Shown here in pieces: positions 1 to 9,035 of a stretch of 64,000 bases of DNA. The notes beneath the pieces were generated by a model that saw only the letters and a list, made by a program, of their open reading frames with translations, was not told where the DNA came from and searched no databases. Origin of the DNA: JBBIPA01 sp963820495. Its GTDB lineage: Bacteria > Chloroflexota > Dehalococcoidia > GIF9 > UBA5629. Each line of letters begins with the position of its first letter. Position 1 is the stretch's first letter. Where the stretch lies: the NCBI GenBank assembly GCA_963820495.1, contig CAWGAF010000002.1:1116001-1180000 (forward strand), given 5' to 3'. A program made the position numbers and the translations under genes.

Positions 1-227
1 TCCTTCTAAATGATGTGGTAAGATAGTATGGGTGGCATGATCCGAAAGTTGGGCCTTTAGCCGCAGTTCTTTTTTAAACGACTCGCTATGTGAGGCTATC
101 TGGATAACAAGTCAACTCATTTCCTTGCTGCACAATTTGAGTTATTGTTAACAGAACCGAGAGTGACTTTGTTTAGGGTATTAAAGATTTCGTTCTAGCT
201 CTAGATTCCTTATCAAGCACTAGCCAG
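1..227. other. Left edge, no gene seen
   Basis: I see no coding sequence here. This is the region immediately downstream of the OLD-family nuclease. In class 2 OLD (Gabija-like) systems a UvrD-like helicase follows the nuclease, but these 227 bases show no start of such a gene in the right place. The partner, if any, would have to lie further left. Confidence 0.4.
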
Positions 228-2012
228 CTAGTAGGTATCTATCCAGTTAACAAGTTCTTCAATTCCTGAGTAGTCAGCAATAGCTTTTTCGCATCCATTT
301 TGTTGGATATCTTGCACGCATTGAGCCCAAGCGCTTTCGCCTTTTCTATCTATACCTAGATGATCTTCAAACGTACCTTTCTTCCACAGCCACACATGCT
401 TCTCCTTCAGTTTGTTGTGAATTTTAAGTATGTTGTCTTTTATATCTCCATGTGTGGCGAGTATCGCGAACGCCTCACTAGCACTCATTATTGCATTAGC
501 TTTAGGAAAACCGTCGTCAGCTAGTGTAAATCCAAACTTTTCCGATATTTGCGAGCAATAGCTACAACACACAGTTATATCCATATCAGCTTCATCCAAA
601 AAACCTGCTTTCCGAGCGTCTCTGAAAGCATAATCTAAATCTACCAAGGCTTTAGCAGGGATACCTATGGCATCAAGGATCCGCAGTGCCTTTGCAATGT
701 TTCCCGATCCATCGAGTCTAACGAGGGCGATTTTCCTGGCGCTGAGAGTGTATCCTTTTATACGATGGAAAATATCCGGCAATAGCTTTTCTTCCGTAGA
801 ACCTTCAACTATCAGCACATGGTCCGAAAACAGTATCTTGCTTGAATTGCTCAGTTCAAATAATATTCGTACCTGACTCGGCGCATCCACAATTGTTTCG
901 CTGACTGTATCTGAAAGACGTTTTCGTGCATATGTGCCCCTATCAATCGTCTTGCAGATGATAAGCGTATTTCCTATGTCCGCTCTATCTATCATTTGTG
1001 GTGAATGTGTTGCGAAGATAACTTGGTAACCTTTACTAACTAAGATCTTCAAAGCAAGACGAACCTGTTCGATGGCCTGCGGATGAAGATACAATTCTGG
1101 CTCATCAATGAGAAGGAGTGTCCTGGCTGCCAACTGGGCATTGGCGCCTGCTTTCATTTCTGCAAGATATCGTACCAAAGCCATCTGGATGGAGCGTTGT
1201 GCTCCGTGTCCAACTTGACCTATTTCTCTCCCATTAGTTTCGCCTTCCTCGAATACTCTAATAGTTCCGTCTTTGAAAAGCGTCTTTATTTCAGGAGTAG
1301 GTATGTGGAGACGGATTCTGATTCCTGGGAAAATATCTCTCAATTTATCATTTGCACCATCATCAAACTGATTGAGTTCAGGTGCTCTAGCAGTTCCATC
1401 AGCCTCAAGCCGTTGCTTAATCCCATCAAGCGTTTGACGTATCTCTGTACCATGTTGCTGCTCGATAGGCTCCATTATTTCCGCAATCAATTTTCCAATG
1501 GTAGAGCTTGATTTGTATTTTCCTATATCTTCAGTTGCATCCTCCATTGCGCCAATTTCTATAGGCTCAGGAAATAAGGCCTTAATGGCTGCATCAATGC
1601 CTGTTGGATTTTTCACCCACGCGTCTTCCGATAATTCGTTGCTTACATCTGGGTCTCGTATTTCAAGAACAATAGTATTAGCAGGCATACCTGGTGACAC
1701 TTGTGTGCGTCTTATTCCTAGCGTTCCATTTCTACAAAACGGCTCAATCCGATTTCTATGCGTCTCAGCAAGGTTGGCAAGCAGCTCAGGAGTAATGCCT
1801 CCGATGGTACCACTAATAGTTACGGGTGATTGCTTATCGTTGAAATCAGTAGTACTCAAAGAAAGGGGTCTAAGCAGCCAGCGAATCGAACCAAGGAGAT
1901 TTGATTTTCCTCCATTGTTGTATCCGACCAATGGCGTATATTCAGATAAAGAGAATGCTTCATTAGTACAAGATCGATAATTTCTAACAGCTATTTTAGA
2001 TAGGCAGTGCAT
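228..2012 (-). CDS. OLD-family ATP-dependent endonuclease (AAA ATPase + TOPRIM)
   Basis: This 594-residue protein has the OLD nuclease layout: an N-terminal ABC-type ATPase and a C-terminal TOPRIM nuclease. Seen directly: a Walker A loop GYNNGGKS (about residues 30-37), a Walker B LLLIDEPELYLHP (about 299-311) followed by the switch segment ATHSPQM, and a TOPRIM core with IVEGSTE (about 401-407) and an acidic DLD (about 458-460). The length is typical of the family. OLD proteins cut DNA and act in phage defence, alone (class 1) or with a UvrD-like helicase (class 2, Gabija). No helicase is visible in the 227 bases downstream, so class 1 is likelier. The ATG at 2012 has no clear ribosome binding site. 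It sits alone at the left of a region rich in other ATPase/nuclease genes, consistent with defence, though cellular repair is possible. Confidence 0.85.
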   Translation of the reverse strand: MHCLSKIAVRNYRSCTNEAFSLSEYTPLVGYNNGGKSNLLGSIRWLLRPLSLSTTDFNDKQSPVTISGTIGGITPELLANLAETHRNRIEPFCRNGTLGIRRTQVSPGMPANTIVLEIRDPDVSNELSEDAWVKNPTGIDAAIKALFPEPIEIGAMEDATEDIGKYKSSSTIGKLIAEIMEPIEQQHGTEIRQTLDGIKQRLEADGTARAPELNQFDDGANDKLRDIFPGIRIRLHIPTPEIKTLFKDGTIRVFEEGETNGREIGQVGHGAQRSIQMALVRYLAEMKAGANAQLAARTLLLIDEPELYLHPQAIEQVRLALKILVSKGYQVIFATHSPQMIDRADIGNTLIICKTIDRGTYARKRLSDTVSETIVDAPSQVRILFELSNSSKILFSDHVLIVEGSTEEKLLPDIFHRIKGYTLSARKIALVRLDGSGNIAKALRILDAIGIPAKALVDLDYAFRDARKAGFLDEADMDITVCCSYCSQISEKFGFTLADDGFPKANAIMSASEAFAILATHGDIKDNILKIHNKLKEKHVWLWKKGTFEDHLGIDRKGESAWAQCVQDIQQNGCEKAIADYSGIEELVNWIDTY

Positions 2013-2447
2013 TTTTAAATTTGACCATCTATTGTTGTATGCATACTCTAATTCCTCAGTCTGCTATTGTCAAGACTGAATCAAACCATCGATAATACGC
2101 TTAAGTGAAGATGAAACAATCTTAATGCAAGGAAAAACGTAGCACTAATGCTAACGAAATCACAGTGGCACACTAATCTTCCAAAGCGATTAAAGTTAGC
2201 CGTGTATAGGAACGATTGCTGCTGGCTGTGTTAGATTTATTTTCCAGGTGAAAAAACCTTCCAATTCGGGGATGGTTTTCTATTTGTCTAGTTAGTTCAA
2301 TATAACAGATTGCACATTCGTCAGAATTGTTACCCACAAATCAGTTGCTCTAACTGCTCAAAAGTACAGTCAAAAGGGATTGGCAAAGTAACTCAACTTC
2401 TTGAGGAATTTATTACTCAACCACAGCAATATTGCTGGCAATGGAGA
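2013..2447. other. Intergenic, nothing recognised
   Basis: About 435 bases between two minus-strand genes. I see no convincing open frame, RNA or repeat. It must hold the promoter of the OLD-family gene, but no box is clear enough to call. Confidence 0.3.
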
Positions 2448-3344
2448 CTAGGGTACCTTAGAGCTGCCCGAAATGTTTTCTAATTGGTCACTGACCTCTT
2501 GCAGATGATTTTCCACTGCTCGTAAGCTCTGCTGCTGTTGACGAATGATAGACTTGGTCTCTTCTATCCTCTTTTGTAGTTGGCCAATCCTAATAATGGC
2601 TGTTTTTATTTTGGCGAATTGCCGTTCTAGGTCGTCTACCATGTCTCCTATAGGCTCAGCTGGAGCAGGAGCCGCAGCCATCTGGCCGGTCTCTTGTGAG
2701 ATCGAATGGCCACGAGCCACCTCCGTTGTCATTAGTGATTCAGCTTGCATCAGCTGGGCCGACCTCTCAATCTCAACGGCTTTCTCTAACTTTGTTGCCT
2801 GAACCTCCCGCAAAGGGGTATCTGAAGTAGACTGAATCTCGGCAGGTACTTCTATCCCGGCCGGTATTTCAGATGCAACAATCTTATCTAACCTGCTTGG
2901 TTGAGCTTTTTGAATAGGAGCAACTGGAGCTCCTCGCAGTTCAGATGGATTTTCTACCTGAGACGGCTTTGGTCTCTCTTCACAACTAGCATGTCTCATG
3001 ACGGATTTAATTTGACCCACCAGTTCATGAGGACCGACCGGATTTTTCAAATATACATTAAATCCCAGTTCATCAACCTTAGCCCAAACATTTTCTGAGT
3101 ATTCTGTACCCAGAAGAATTATGGGAATTTGTGAATACTGGCGTACTTTTTGACAAGCCCGGTAGCCATCAATATCAGCGAGTTCCTCATCAATGATGAC
3201 AGCAGAAAAACCATCTTTATCAATCATAAGCAATCCATTGAGAGCGTCTGAAACATCAGTTACCTGGAAGCCAGCACTGACTAAAACCTCAAGGCTTTTT
3301 CGTTTCAAAATCGGGTTTTTTGACATCAGTAAGATCTGATTCAT
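2448..3344 (-). CDS. Receiver-domain protein with C-terminal coiled coil
   Basis: A 298-residue response-regulator-like protein. Residues 1-115 form a CheY-like receiver: the probable phosphoacceptor is Asp52 in AVIIDEELADIDG, and the conserved lysine is Lys100 in YLKNP. It continues with a low-complexity linker rich in Pro, Ala and Glu (about 120-235) and ends in a heptad-like coiled coil (about 236-290: QFAKIKTAIIRIGQL and onwards). There is no DNA-binding or enzymatic output domain, so output is probably by protein contact through the coiled coil. No histidine kinase lies next to it. The start has no strong ribosome binding site (a GGGA sits about 15 bases upstream). Which pathway it serves cannot be read from the context. 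Confidence 0.75.
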   Translation of the reverse strand: MNQILLMSKNPILKRKSLEVLVSAGFQVTDVSDALNGLLMIDKDGFSAVIIDEELADIDGYRACQKVRQYSQIPIILLGTEYSENVWAKVDELGFNVYLKNPVGPHELVGQIKSVMRHASCEERPKPSQVENPSELRGAPVAPIQKAQPSRLDKIVASEIPAGIEVPAEIQSTSDTPLREVQATKLEKAVEIERSAQLMQAESLMTTEVARGHSISQETGQMAAAPAPAEPIGDMVDDLERQFAKIKTAIIRIGQLQKRIEETKSIIRQQQQSLRAVENHLQEVSDQLENISGSSKVP

Positions 3345-3479
3345 TTCTGCACTTATCGTTTCCCTTTTGATTTCAGTATAGCAAGAGAGGGTACAAAAAC
3401 TGGTAACCAGAAGATAATTAGAGCGTCAAAAAAAGATACAAATTCAGGCTAATAGCATAACGAACTCGCGGCCTACTAA

Positions 3480-3647
3480 TCACTCACCACACATGGAATT
3501 AGAAGCACCTAGGAACTCCTCAGAGGTACCAACATTTTTTATGATATCAAGATTAGGTAAGTGCCAGTCCAAATGACGCATGGTTTTCTCAAAGGCTCCG
3601 TCACTTTTGAATCGGTTTGTGATATCTAACGACTGTTTATTATGCAT
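3480..3647 (-). CDS. Possible small protein (55 aa), unknown
   Basis: A short open frame starting at ATG 3647 and ending in TGA at 3480 gives a 55-residue, protein-like sequence (starts MHNKQSLDITNRFKSDGAF, ends NSMCGE). The composition is balanced and soluble, unlike random intergenic translation. There is no good ribosome binding site, so it could also be a remnant of a longer gene. I do not recognise a family. Confidence 0.3.
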   Translation of the reverse strand: MHNKQSLDITNRFKSDGAFEKTMRHLDWHLPNLDIIKNVGTSEEFLGASNSMCGE

Positions 3648-4091
3648 CTTTGTACACTATTTATAATGGCCCACTCTAGATAAGTATTATAGCACTCTGG
3701 TTATTAGAAGTCGTGCATGTCCTGAATAGTCTGTCATTACGTTGCCTCGAAGACGGCAATAAAGGCATATGTTAAGACAGTACTAAGAAAGTAGATAGCT
3801 ATATCATTATTACTTGTAATTTAGTCTAGGGTTACCCCCAGCATCCTGGGAAAGCTTTAGACCTCCTTTTTCTGGTATTCGACCTTTTAAGCATTCTATT
3901 TTTACGATTTTTACCATGTCAAAATATAGCTTCGATTTCCCAAAATAACCTATATGTTGAGTGGAGATTTCCCATCTGTTCAAAAGTGTCCAAAAATGAC
4001 TAGAAGTGTATTAAAGTACTACCCGCAGACGACTAATTGACTATTCACATTTGCACTGGGATGTGCTTATATTGTTCCCAGAGAAGCAACG
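3648..4091. other. Intergenic, nothing recognised
   Basis: About 440 AT-rich bases between the small minus-strand frame and the plus-strand nuclease gene. I see no gene, tRNA or clear terminator. Confidence 0.3.
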
Positions 4092-4856
4092 ATGGGCCGG
4101 AAGCATTACCTGACATTTCTCATCGGGCTGCTTATCTTGTTCAGCAGCTTTCTTGTTGCTTGTACTCCTCCAATACCTTCGACTCAACTAACCACGCCAA
4201 CCACGTCTGGCTCGCCTTTAGAGATAAAATCTATTTTTACTGAATATCGGGTTACCAGAATCATTGATGGTGATACTATCGAAGTCCAGAAGGGAATTTA
4301 TCTTTACACCGTCCGCTACATAGGCATCGATACCCCTGAAACAGTCCATCCCAGCAAGCCTGTTGAGTATTTTGGCAAAGAGGCATCGGAGAAGAATCGC
4401 GAGCTTGTTGAAAGTAAGGCAGTTCGCCTGGAGAAAGATGTTTCTGAAACTGATAAATATGGCAGGTTACTCAGGTATGTTTGGTTTGATGATCTCATGG
4501 TCAATGCTGAGCTCGTCAGGCTTGGCTATGCCCAGGTTGTCACTTACCCACCAGATGTAAAATATCAAGACTTATTCCTAAAGTTACAAAAAGAAGCTAG
4601 AGATGCAGGCCGTGGCTTGTGGGCAGAGGAAGAACCATCCGAACCAGAGTCTTCAACTATTAACTTACCACCCCCGCCTGAAACATCATCTTCATCACCA
4701 CCATCATCAATAACAACACCATCACCAAGTACAACTAAATGTGCTGGAGCTACAGCTATTTGCAATGATGGAACTTGCAGTTATAGTAAGCATCGCAGTG
4801 GTACGTGTTCACATCACGGTGGAGTAAAACAGTGGCTTAATCCCCCTCCTAATTGA
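4092..4856 (+). CDS. Lipoprotein nuclease, SNase domain + DUF3761-like tail
   Basis: A secreted, lipid-anchored thermonuclease-like protein of 254 residues. The first 24 residues are a lipoprotein signal with lipobox LVAC (Cys24). The SNase domain spans about residues 52-178. The staphylococcal catalytic set appears kept: Asp61 in IIDGDTI, Arg75/Asp80/Thr81/Glu83 in VRYIGIDTPE, and Arg125 in YGRLLRYV. A Pro/Ser/Thr linker (about 183-214) leads to a Cys/His-rich tail (CNDGTCSYSKHRSGTCSHHGG) like DUF3761 domains. Family knowledge: calcium-dependent cleavage of DNA and RNA outside the membrane, for nutrient scavenging or degrading foreign DNA. The start ATG has only a weak upstream AGAGAAG. Confidence 0.85.
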   Translation: MGRKHYLTFLIGLLILFSSFLVACTPPIPSTQLTTPTTSGSPLEIKSIFTEYRVTRIIDGDTIEVQKGIYLYTVRYIGIDTPETVHPSKPVEYFGKEASEKNRELVESKAVRLEKDVSETDKYGRLLRYVWFDDLMVNAELVRLGYAQVVTYPPDVKYQDLFLKLQKEARDAGRGLWAEEEPSEPESSTINLPPPPETSSSSPPSSITTPSPSTTKCAGATAICNDGTCSYSKHRSGTCSHHGGVKQWLNPPPN

Positions 4857-4998
4857 AAAGGGGCTTATAAAAAGTAAAGTCTGTAAGCGCAAGTTGGACA
4901 AATGTTGTAATGTCAATAGCGTGGATATTGTAAAAACCATGAGAGTGTATTGGTAATTATGCGAGGTCTGTTCCAAGATAATTAGACAGGAGGATGTG

Positions 4999-5577
4999 AT
5001 GCAACAGTGGTATAAATGCCCGGAATGTGGCAAGGATATTCTATATGGGATAAATCCATGCCCTTACTGTAAATGCTCTTTAGCCTGGTCACAGCAAGGG
5101 CCAATACTGTATATACCGCCGTTTGACGCACCACAAAAACAGGTGGTTCAATCCGCAGCCAGTCTACAATCAGCTAAAAAGAAGACAAATCCATTAGTAA
5201 TTATTTTGGCAATAATCGGTGGGTGCGTACTGCTATTCGGCACCTGTGCTATCTGCTTGAATTCTAAGTCGTCATCACCTGCCTCCAATCAATCTACTTA
5301 CTCGGGCCCTGAAGTGCAATATGAAATCACAGGAACGGCTAAAAGCGTCGATGTGACGATGAGTAATGCGACCGGTGGTACTGAGCAACAAAGCAATGTA
5401 TTTCTACCTTGTGTATATTCATATGATCGTTTCCCGGGCAGGTTTCTTTATATATCGGCTCAAAATAATACAGATGCAGGGTCAGTGACAGTCACAATTT
5501 ACTTAAACGGGGAGGCAATTAAAACCGCTAAAAGTTCGGGCGCTTATGTGATAGCAACCGTTTCCGCAAGTAAATGA
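4999..5577 (+). CDS. Zinc-ribbon membrane protein with MmpS-like domain
   Basis: A 192-residue membrane-anchored protein. The N-terminus is a zinc ribbon with paired CPECGK and CPYCK motifs (about residues 7-26). One transmembrane helix follows (about 69-93, VIILAIIGGCVLLFGT). The outer part (about 108-192) is a beta-rich domain with the pattern of MmpS-like/DUF extracellular domains (YEITGTAKSVDVTMSNATGG, FLPCVYSY). The ATG at 4999 is chosen because AGGAGG at 4988-4993 is 5 bases away; the GTG one codon earlier would be too close. It follows the SNase lipoprotein on the same strand after about 140 bases. Function unknown; this architecture is common in anaerobic Chloroflexota. Confidence 0.65.
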   Translation: MQQWYKCPECGKDILYGINPCPYCKCSLAWSQQGPILYIPPFDAPQKQVVQSAASLQSAKKKTNPLVIILAIIGGCVLLFGTCAICLNSKSSSPASNQSTYSGPEVQYEITGTAKSVDVTMSNATGGTEQQSNVFLPCVYSYDRFPGRFLYISAQNNTDAGSVTVTIYLNGEAIKTAKSSGAYVIATVSASK

Positions 5578-5841
5578 AAGGAGTTAGCCACTACACATTC
5601 CAATTTATTATGACGTCAAGATTTAAAGCCATTTGGACTTATAAGCTCTAGGTTAGTGTGCCGATTTGCCACGCCCGACTAGGATTATCCCTCCCTGGCG
5701 GTCGGTTTGGTTTTCAATATGCGTAAGAAATTGGCTATGGAAAATAACTTGGAAGGTGTTGGAGTGGCATAAGAGATATAGCCCAGTGATAACTTTGGGT
5801 TAAAGTAGATGAGAGAATTGATTAATAACGCCGTTACGGAA

Positions 5842-6276
5842 TTATACGGAAATCAAATCATGATTGGGCAATATCTCGGGGCATCGCCAATGGATAGCCA
5901 TCTCTTTTTCCAAAAACCTGTGCAGGATAAATTCTGCTGTAGCTACATTGTTGGCAAAAGGGATATTATGAATATTACACGCCAGAAGCAATTCCCTTAC
6001 GCCTACTTCATTGAGATTAAGTGAATGATCATGCAAAAAGACAACCATTTTTAATTTATTCTGTGTTACAAGCTTGGCTATTTGTAAGTAACCACCTTTT
6101 GATCCATACTCGATAAGGCCCATATCCAACCCTGTCATCCGCCGAATAAACAACCCTGTGTCCATAGTAGCTACAATAGAGTATTGGGATATGCCGTCAC
6201 GATACTTTTCGATAAGGTTAATGACGTCTAATTTTTTTGAATCTTGTGCTGTGAATGCTATATCAAATTTTAACAT
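5842..6276 (-). CDS. Methylglyoxal synthase paralogue, probably inactive
   Basis: A 144-residue MGS-fold protein beside a normal methylglyoxal synthase. It keeps the fold landmarks (FTAQDSKK, IVATMDTG, VVFLHD, NVATAEFILHRF). Key active-site positions are changed: the catalytic Asp of GGDQQ is Tyr63 (GGYLQ), His of AHDSKK is Gln11, and the His and second Asp of HEPDV become Asn and Gly (NEVGV). The ATG at 6276 is preferred because GAGGTG lies just upstream. Methylglyoxal synthase turns dihydroxyacetone phosphate into methylglyoxal; this copy probably cannot. It may regulate or mix with its neighbour (MGS is a homohexamer) or sense a phosphate ligand. It is transcribed after the active copy, about 68 bases away, likely as one operon. 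Confidence 0.75.
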   Translation of the reverse strand: MLKFDIAFTAQDSKKLDVINLIEKYRDGISQYSIVATMDTGLFIRRMTGLDMGLIEYGSKGGYLQIAKLVTQNKLKMVVFLHDHSLNLNEVGVRELLLACNIHNIPFANNVATAEFILHRFLEKEMAIHWRCPEILPNHDLISV

Positions 6277-6344
6277 CTCGCACCTCACTTATTTTTATTT
6301 TTCACCATTTTATTCATCTTGGTTCATTTCAACTTTGCAAGCCT

Positions 6345-6788
6345 CTAATTATGAATAGCTGCCATTTCTTCTAGAAACTGGGCAGCCAAGTGATGTCCAC
6401 TCAATGCTTCGGGATGCTCGAAGACGAGGTGCAGAACTGCCTCCGCCGTAGCAATGTTGGTTGCCAGTGGGACATTGTGCACATCACAAACTCTCAAAAG
6501 TGCGGATACATCTGGCTCGTGGGGATGTGCCGTTAGTGGATCACGCAAGAAGATTACGGCATTGATATCCCCGTTGGCTACTAGGGCTCCAATTTGTTGG
6601 TCACCTCCCTCGGGACCACTTTGCATTAGAGTTACAGGCAGCTTGGTTCGCTCCTGAATGATCTGGCCGGTGTTTTTGGTAGCTACAAGGTCAAGGTCAG
6701 CCATAATTTCAGCATGCGCTTTTAGCAGCCGTACCATATCTTCTTTCTTTGAATCGTGGGCCACCAGTCCTAAAGTTAGTCTTTTCAT
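6345..6788 (-). CDS. mgsA: Methylglyoxal synthase
   Basis: A 147-residue enzyme of normal family length. All catalytic landmarks are visible: AHDSKK (His11, Asp12), SGPEGGDQQ with catalytic Asp63, RDPLTAHPHEPDV (Asp83, His90, Asp93) and NIATAEAVL. Family knowledge: it converts dihydroxyacetone phosphate to methylglyoxal and phosphate, a cytosolic bypass of lower glycolysis used when phosphate is short. The start ATG 6788 has AAGGAG upstream. It is the first gene of a likely two-gene operon with a diverged, probably dead paralogue. No glyoxalase gene is nearby. Confidence 0.92.
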   Translation of the reverse strand: MKRLTLGLVAHDSKKEDMVRLLKAHAEIMADLDLVATKNTGQIIQERTKLPVTLMQSGPEGGDQQIGALVANGDINAVIFLRDPLTAHPHEPDVSALLRVCDVHNVPLATNIATAEAVLHLVFEHPEALSGHHLAAQFLEEMAAIHN

Positions 6789-7007
6789 ATTTCACTCCTT
6801 TCTCTTTTATCATAACTGGTAGAGATTAAGGTGAATTTAAGTTGATGTTAAAATCACGTTAAATTTTTTGATCATCATAATACTTAACCAGAGCCTCCAC
6901 TTTATTTGTAATTGGTGTATGCGGGTGGGAGTTGTGCTAATCGCCGTCCATGAATGACAATAGCAGTAATGTTCGGTAGAAGTGTGGCGCACTTTCCGCT
7001 AGAGCTT
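6789..7007. other. Upstream region of mgsA, nothing further recognised
   Basis: Intergenic and AT-rich next to mgsA. It should carry the mgsA promoter. No operator or RNA element is clear. Confidence 0.25.
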
Positions 7008-7148
7008 TCAATCCAACGCGCCCTTATAGTTGTTGAATACCACTGCATATTCGGCAGTTTTGTTTAACTTCGGTTCAAGTTTGTAGAATACAGTGTAGCC
7101 TCTACACAAATTGTCATAGAGTACAATTGCACCAGTTTGTTTCTTCAT
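7008..7148 (-). CDS. Possible small protein (46 aa), unknown
   Basis: Open frame from ATG 7148 to TGA 7008, encoding a 46-residue peptide that begins MKKQTGAIVLYDN and reads like real protein (TVFYKLEPKLNKTAEYAVVF). An AGGGG lies 5 bases upstream of the start. After the stop another frame continues with IVIHGRRLAQL, so this may be a small gene truncated by a frameshift. It is divergent from the methyltransferase at 7199. Family not recognised. Confidence 0.35.
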   Translation of the reverse strand: MKKQTGAIVLYDNLCRGYTVFYKLEPKLNKTAEYAVVFNNYKGALD

Positions 7149-7198
7149 CAAAACCCCTGTAATATGTTCTGAGGCAGTGAAAGAAGGAGGGCAGCTCC

Positions 7199-7741
7199 AT
7201 GGACAAACTGACAGCCAATTTTGATTTCAGGCTAATGTCTCTAACATACAAGATTCGCGATTTCTTCTTACCCCGCATGAATATCTTAAAAGAAGTGGGT
7301 ATAAAACCAGGGTTTACCATACTTGACTATGGCTGTGGGCCAGGGAGCTATATACTCCCAGTTGCGCAAATGGTGGGCCAATCAGGAAAGATTTACGCTG
7401 TCGATATTCAACCCCTAGCGGTGAAGAGCGTTAATGACATTGCTGCCAATAAGCAATTAATGAATGTCAAAACTATTAAATCTGATTGTAAAACTGGATT
7501 GCCTGATAATAGCGTAGACGTTGCCTTATTATATGATATCTTTCATGATTTGGGTAACCCAGATTCAGTTTTAGCGGAGTTACATAGAGTGTTGAAACCA
7601 AATGGAATTCTCTCTTTTAGTGACCATCACATGAAAGAGAATGAAATTGTCACTAAAGTAGCAAACAGTGGATTGTTTAAACTATTGTTGAAGGGTAGAA
7701 GAACTTATAACTTTGTGAAAAGTAATTATGACAAAGGATGA
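7199..7741 (+). CDS. Class I SAM-dependent methyltransferase
   Basis: A 180-residue Rossmann methyltransferase. SAM-binding motif I is ILDYGCGPGSYILPVA (about residues 38-53). It is followed by the acidic end of strand 2 (AVDIQ) and the motif-IV region VDVALLYDIFHDLGNP, then a methyltransf_11/25-type segment ELHRVLKPNGILSFSDHH. The start ATG has GGAGGG 7 bases upstream. It lies 18 bases before a second methyltransferase on the same strand, so the two are probably co-transcribed. The substrate cannot be read from sequence. The pair looks like a small-molecule, quinone or metalloid methylation set, but that is a guess. Confidence 0.8.
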   Translation: MDKLTANFDFRLMSLTYKIRDFFLPRMNILKEVGIKPGFTILDYGCGPGSYILPVAQMVGQSGKIYAVDIQPLAVKSVNDIAANKQLMNVKTIKSDCKTGLPDNSVDVALLYDIFHDLGNPDSVLAELHRVLKPNGILSFSDHHMKENEIVTKVANSGLFKLLLKGRRTYNFVKSNYDKG

Positions 7742-7759
7742 GGGCTAAGGAGGAAGATA

Positions 7760-8422
7760 ATGGCCAAACCAAGAATTACAGAAACGGACCACGGCATAAT
7801 TGGAGAGTTTAATACACGAAACTACGATTTGATGATGCGTTATATGAGGGACAGAGGCTGGATGGAGACCAAGTTGATCATCAAGGAAGGGATCTCATCT
7901 GGGCTTGCCCTTGAAGTAGGGCCAGGACCAGGCTATCTTGGCTTGGAGTGGCTAAAGAGTACCCAAGGAACAGCTCTCAGAGGCCTTGACATCAGTGATG
8001 ACATGATGACACTAGCCAAACGAAATGCAGAAGAATATGGTCTGACTGACAGGGTTGAATATTATATAGGAGATGCAACTAAGATGCCATTTGAAGATGC
8101 CTATTTTGATGCCGTTTTCACCAATGGCTCCCTACATGAATGGGCAAATCCAGAAAATATTCTCAATGAAGTTGCCAGAGTACTTAAGCCTGGTGGCAGA
8201 TATTGTATTACCGATTTGAGGCGAGATATTAACCCTTTCATGAAATGGTTTTTGTGGTTGATGGTCAAGCCGAAGGAGATGCGTCCCGGGCTTATTACTT
8301 CGATCAATGCCTCTTACATAATTTCAGAGATTATAGCTATGCTGAGAAAGACAAAACTTCAAGGCTGGCAAGTTAATAAAAATATTTTGGGTATAATAAT
8401 TAGTGGTCAAAAACCTATATAA
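7760..8422 (+). CDS. Class I SAM-dependent methyltransferase
   Basis: A 220-residue class I methyltransferase. Motif I is ALEVGPGPGYLGLEW (about residues 49-63). Next come GLDISDDMM (end of strand 2), GDATKMPFEDAYFDAVFTNGSLHEW (methyltransf_11 signature) and EVARVLKPGGRYCITDLRR. A good AAGGAGG precedes the start. It is the second gene of a likely operon with the related but shorter methyltransferase just upstream; the two differ enough in sequence that recent duplication is unlikely. Substrate unknown. Confidence 0.8.
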   Translation: MAKPRITETDHGIIGEFNTRNYDLMMRYMRDRGWMETKLIIKEGISSGLALEVGPGPGYLGLEWLKSTQGTALRGLDISDDMMTLAKRNAEEYGLTDRVEYYIGDATKMPFEDAYFDAVFTNGSLHEWANPENILNEVARVLKPGGRYCITDLRRDINPFMKWFLWLMVKPKEMRPGLITSINASYIISEIIAMLRKTKLQGWQVNKNILGIIISGQKPI

Positions 8423-8599
8423 ACAAACAAACGCATTTACCGAGTGGCTATATTATATTTAGTTTCAAGGCCCAGACTACTACTACCAATATTAAAGAGC
8501 ACAAATAGCCAAATTGTGACTAAGCCTAGAGTATCGTACGCTATTCAGAGGCTAATAACAAAGGATAGGCAGAAGACGTTATGAAAAGATTATTCTTGA

Positions 8600-8887
8600 C
8601 TAAAGATTCGCTAGGAATTCTTTCCACGGCGTGGCAGCCAATGTTTCGGTTGATGAATGTCCATAAGCGCGGATAATCATTGCTGCTTTCTCGACTTGTT
8701 TAGGATCGTCTGACTCGATGATATCAATAAAATCGAAGCGACCCAAAGTAGCATAACTCTCCTTCCAAATAACTTTTGGACATTCACTTCTTATCTTAGC
8801 TAACACATTGTCAGCTAACTTTTTGAAGTCCTTTGGATCCCGGAACGATTCAGGCGAAACACGGCTTAGAATGAAATAAGTGGCCAT
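8600..8887 (-). CDS. GYD-domain protein
   Basis: A 95-residue protein matching the GYD family (ferredoxin-like fold, cytosolic, function unknown). Visible landmarks are the N-terminal MATYFILSRVSPE strand, the central WKESYATLGRFDFIDIIE (the family's eponymous G-Y/F-D segment) and the helix DPKQVEKAAMIIRAYG. Full family length. GGGAGG sits 6 bases before ATG 8887. It is monocistronic, apparently between convergent and divergent neighbours. Confidence 0.75.
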   Translation of the reverse strand: MATYFILSRVSPESFRDPKDFKKLADNVLAKIRSECPKVIWKESYATLGRFDFIDIIESDDPKQVEKAAMIIRAYGHSSTETLAATPWKEFLANL

Positions 8888-9035
8888 TGTGCACCTCCCT
8901 TCGTCTTCACTCTATACAAAATAATATCGGATGAAATGGCTTCATGTATGATAATTGCATACTAGCAGCATAATGTAAACTCTGTCAAATGCTAGAAAAT
9001 ATTCATACTCGTTTTCATCAAAGGGTCAATACATT

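Noticed and set aside
228..2012. Gabija system (OLD nuclease with UvrD-like helicase)
   Set aside because: The downstream 227 bases do not begin a helicase; cannot be supported from this window.
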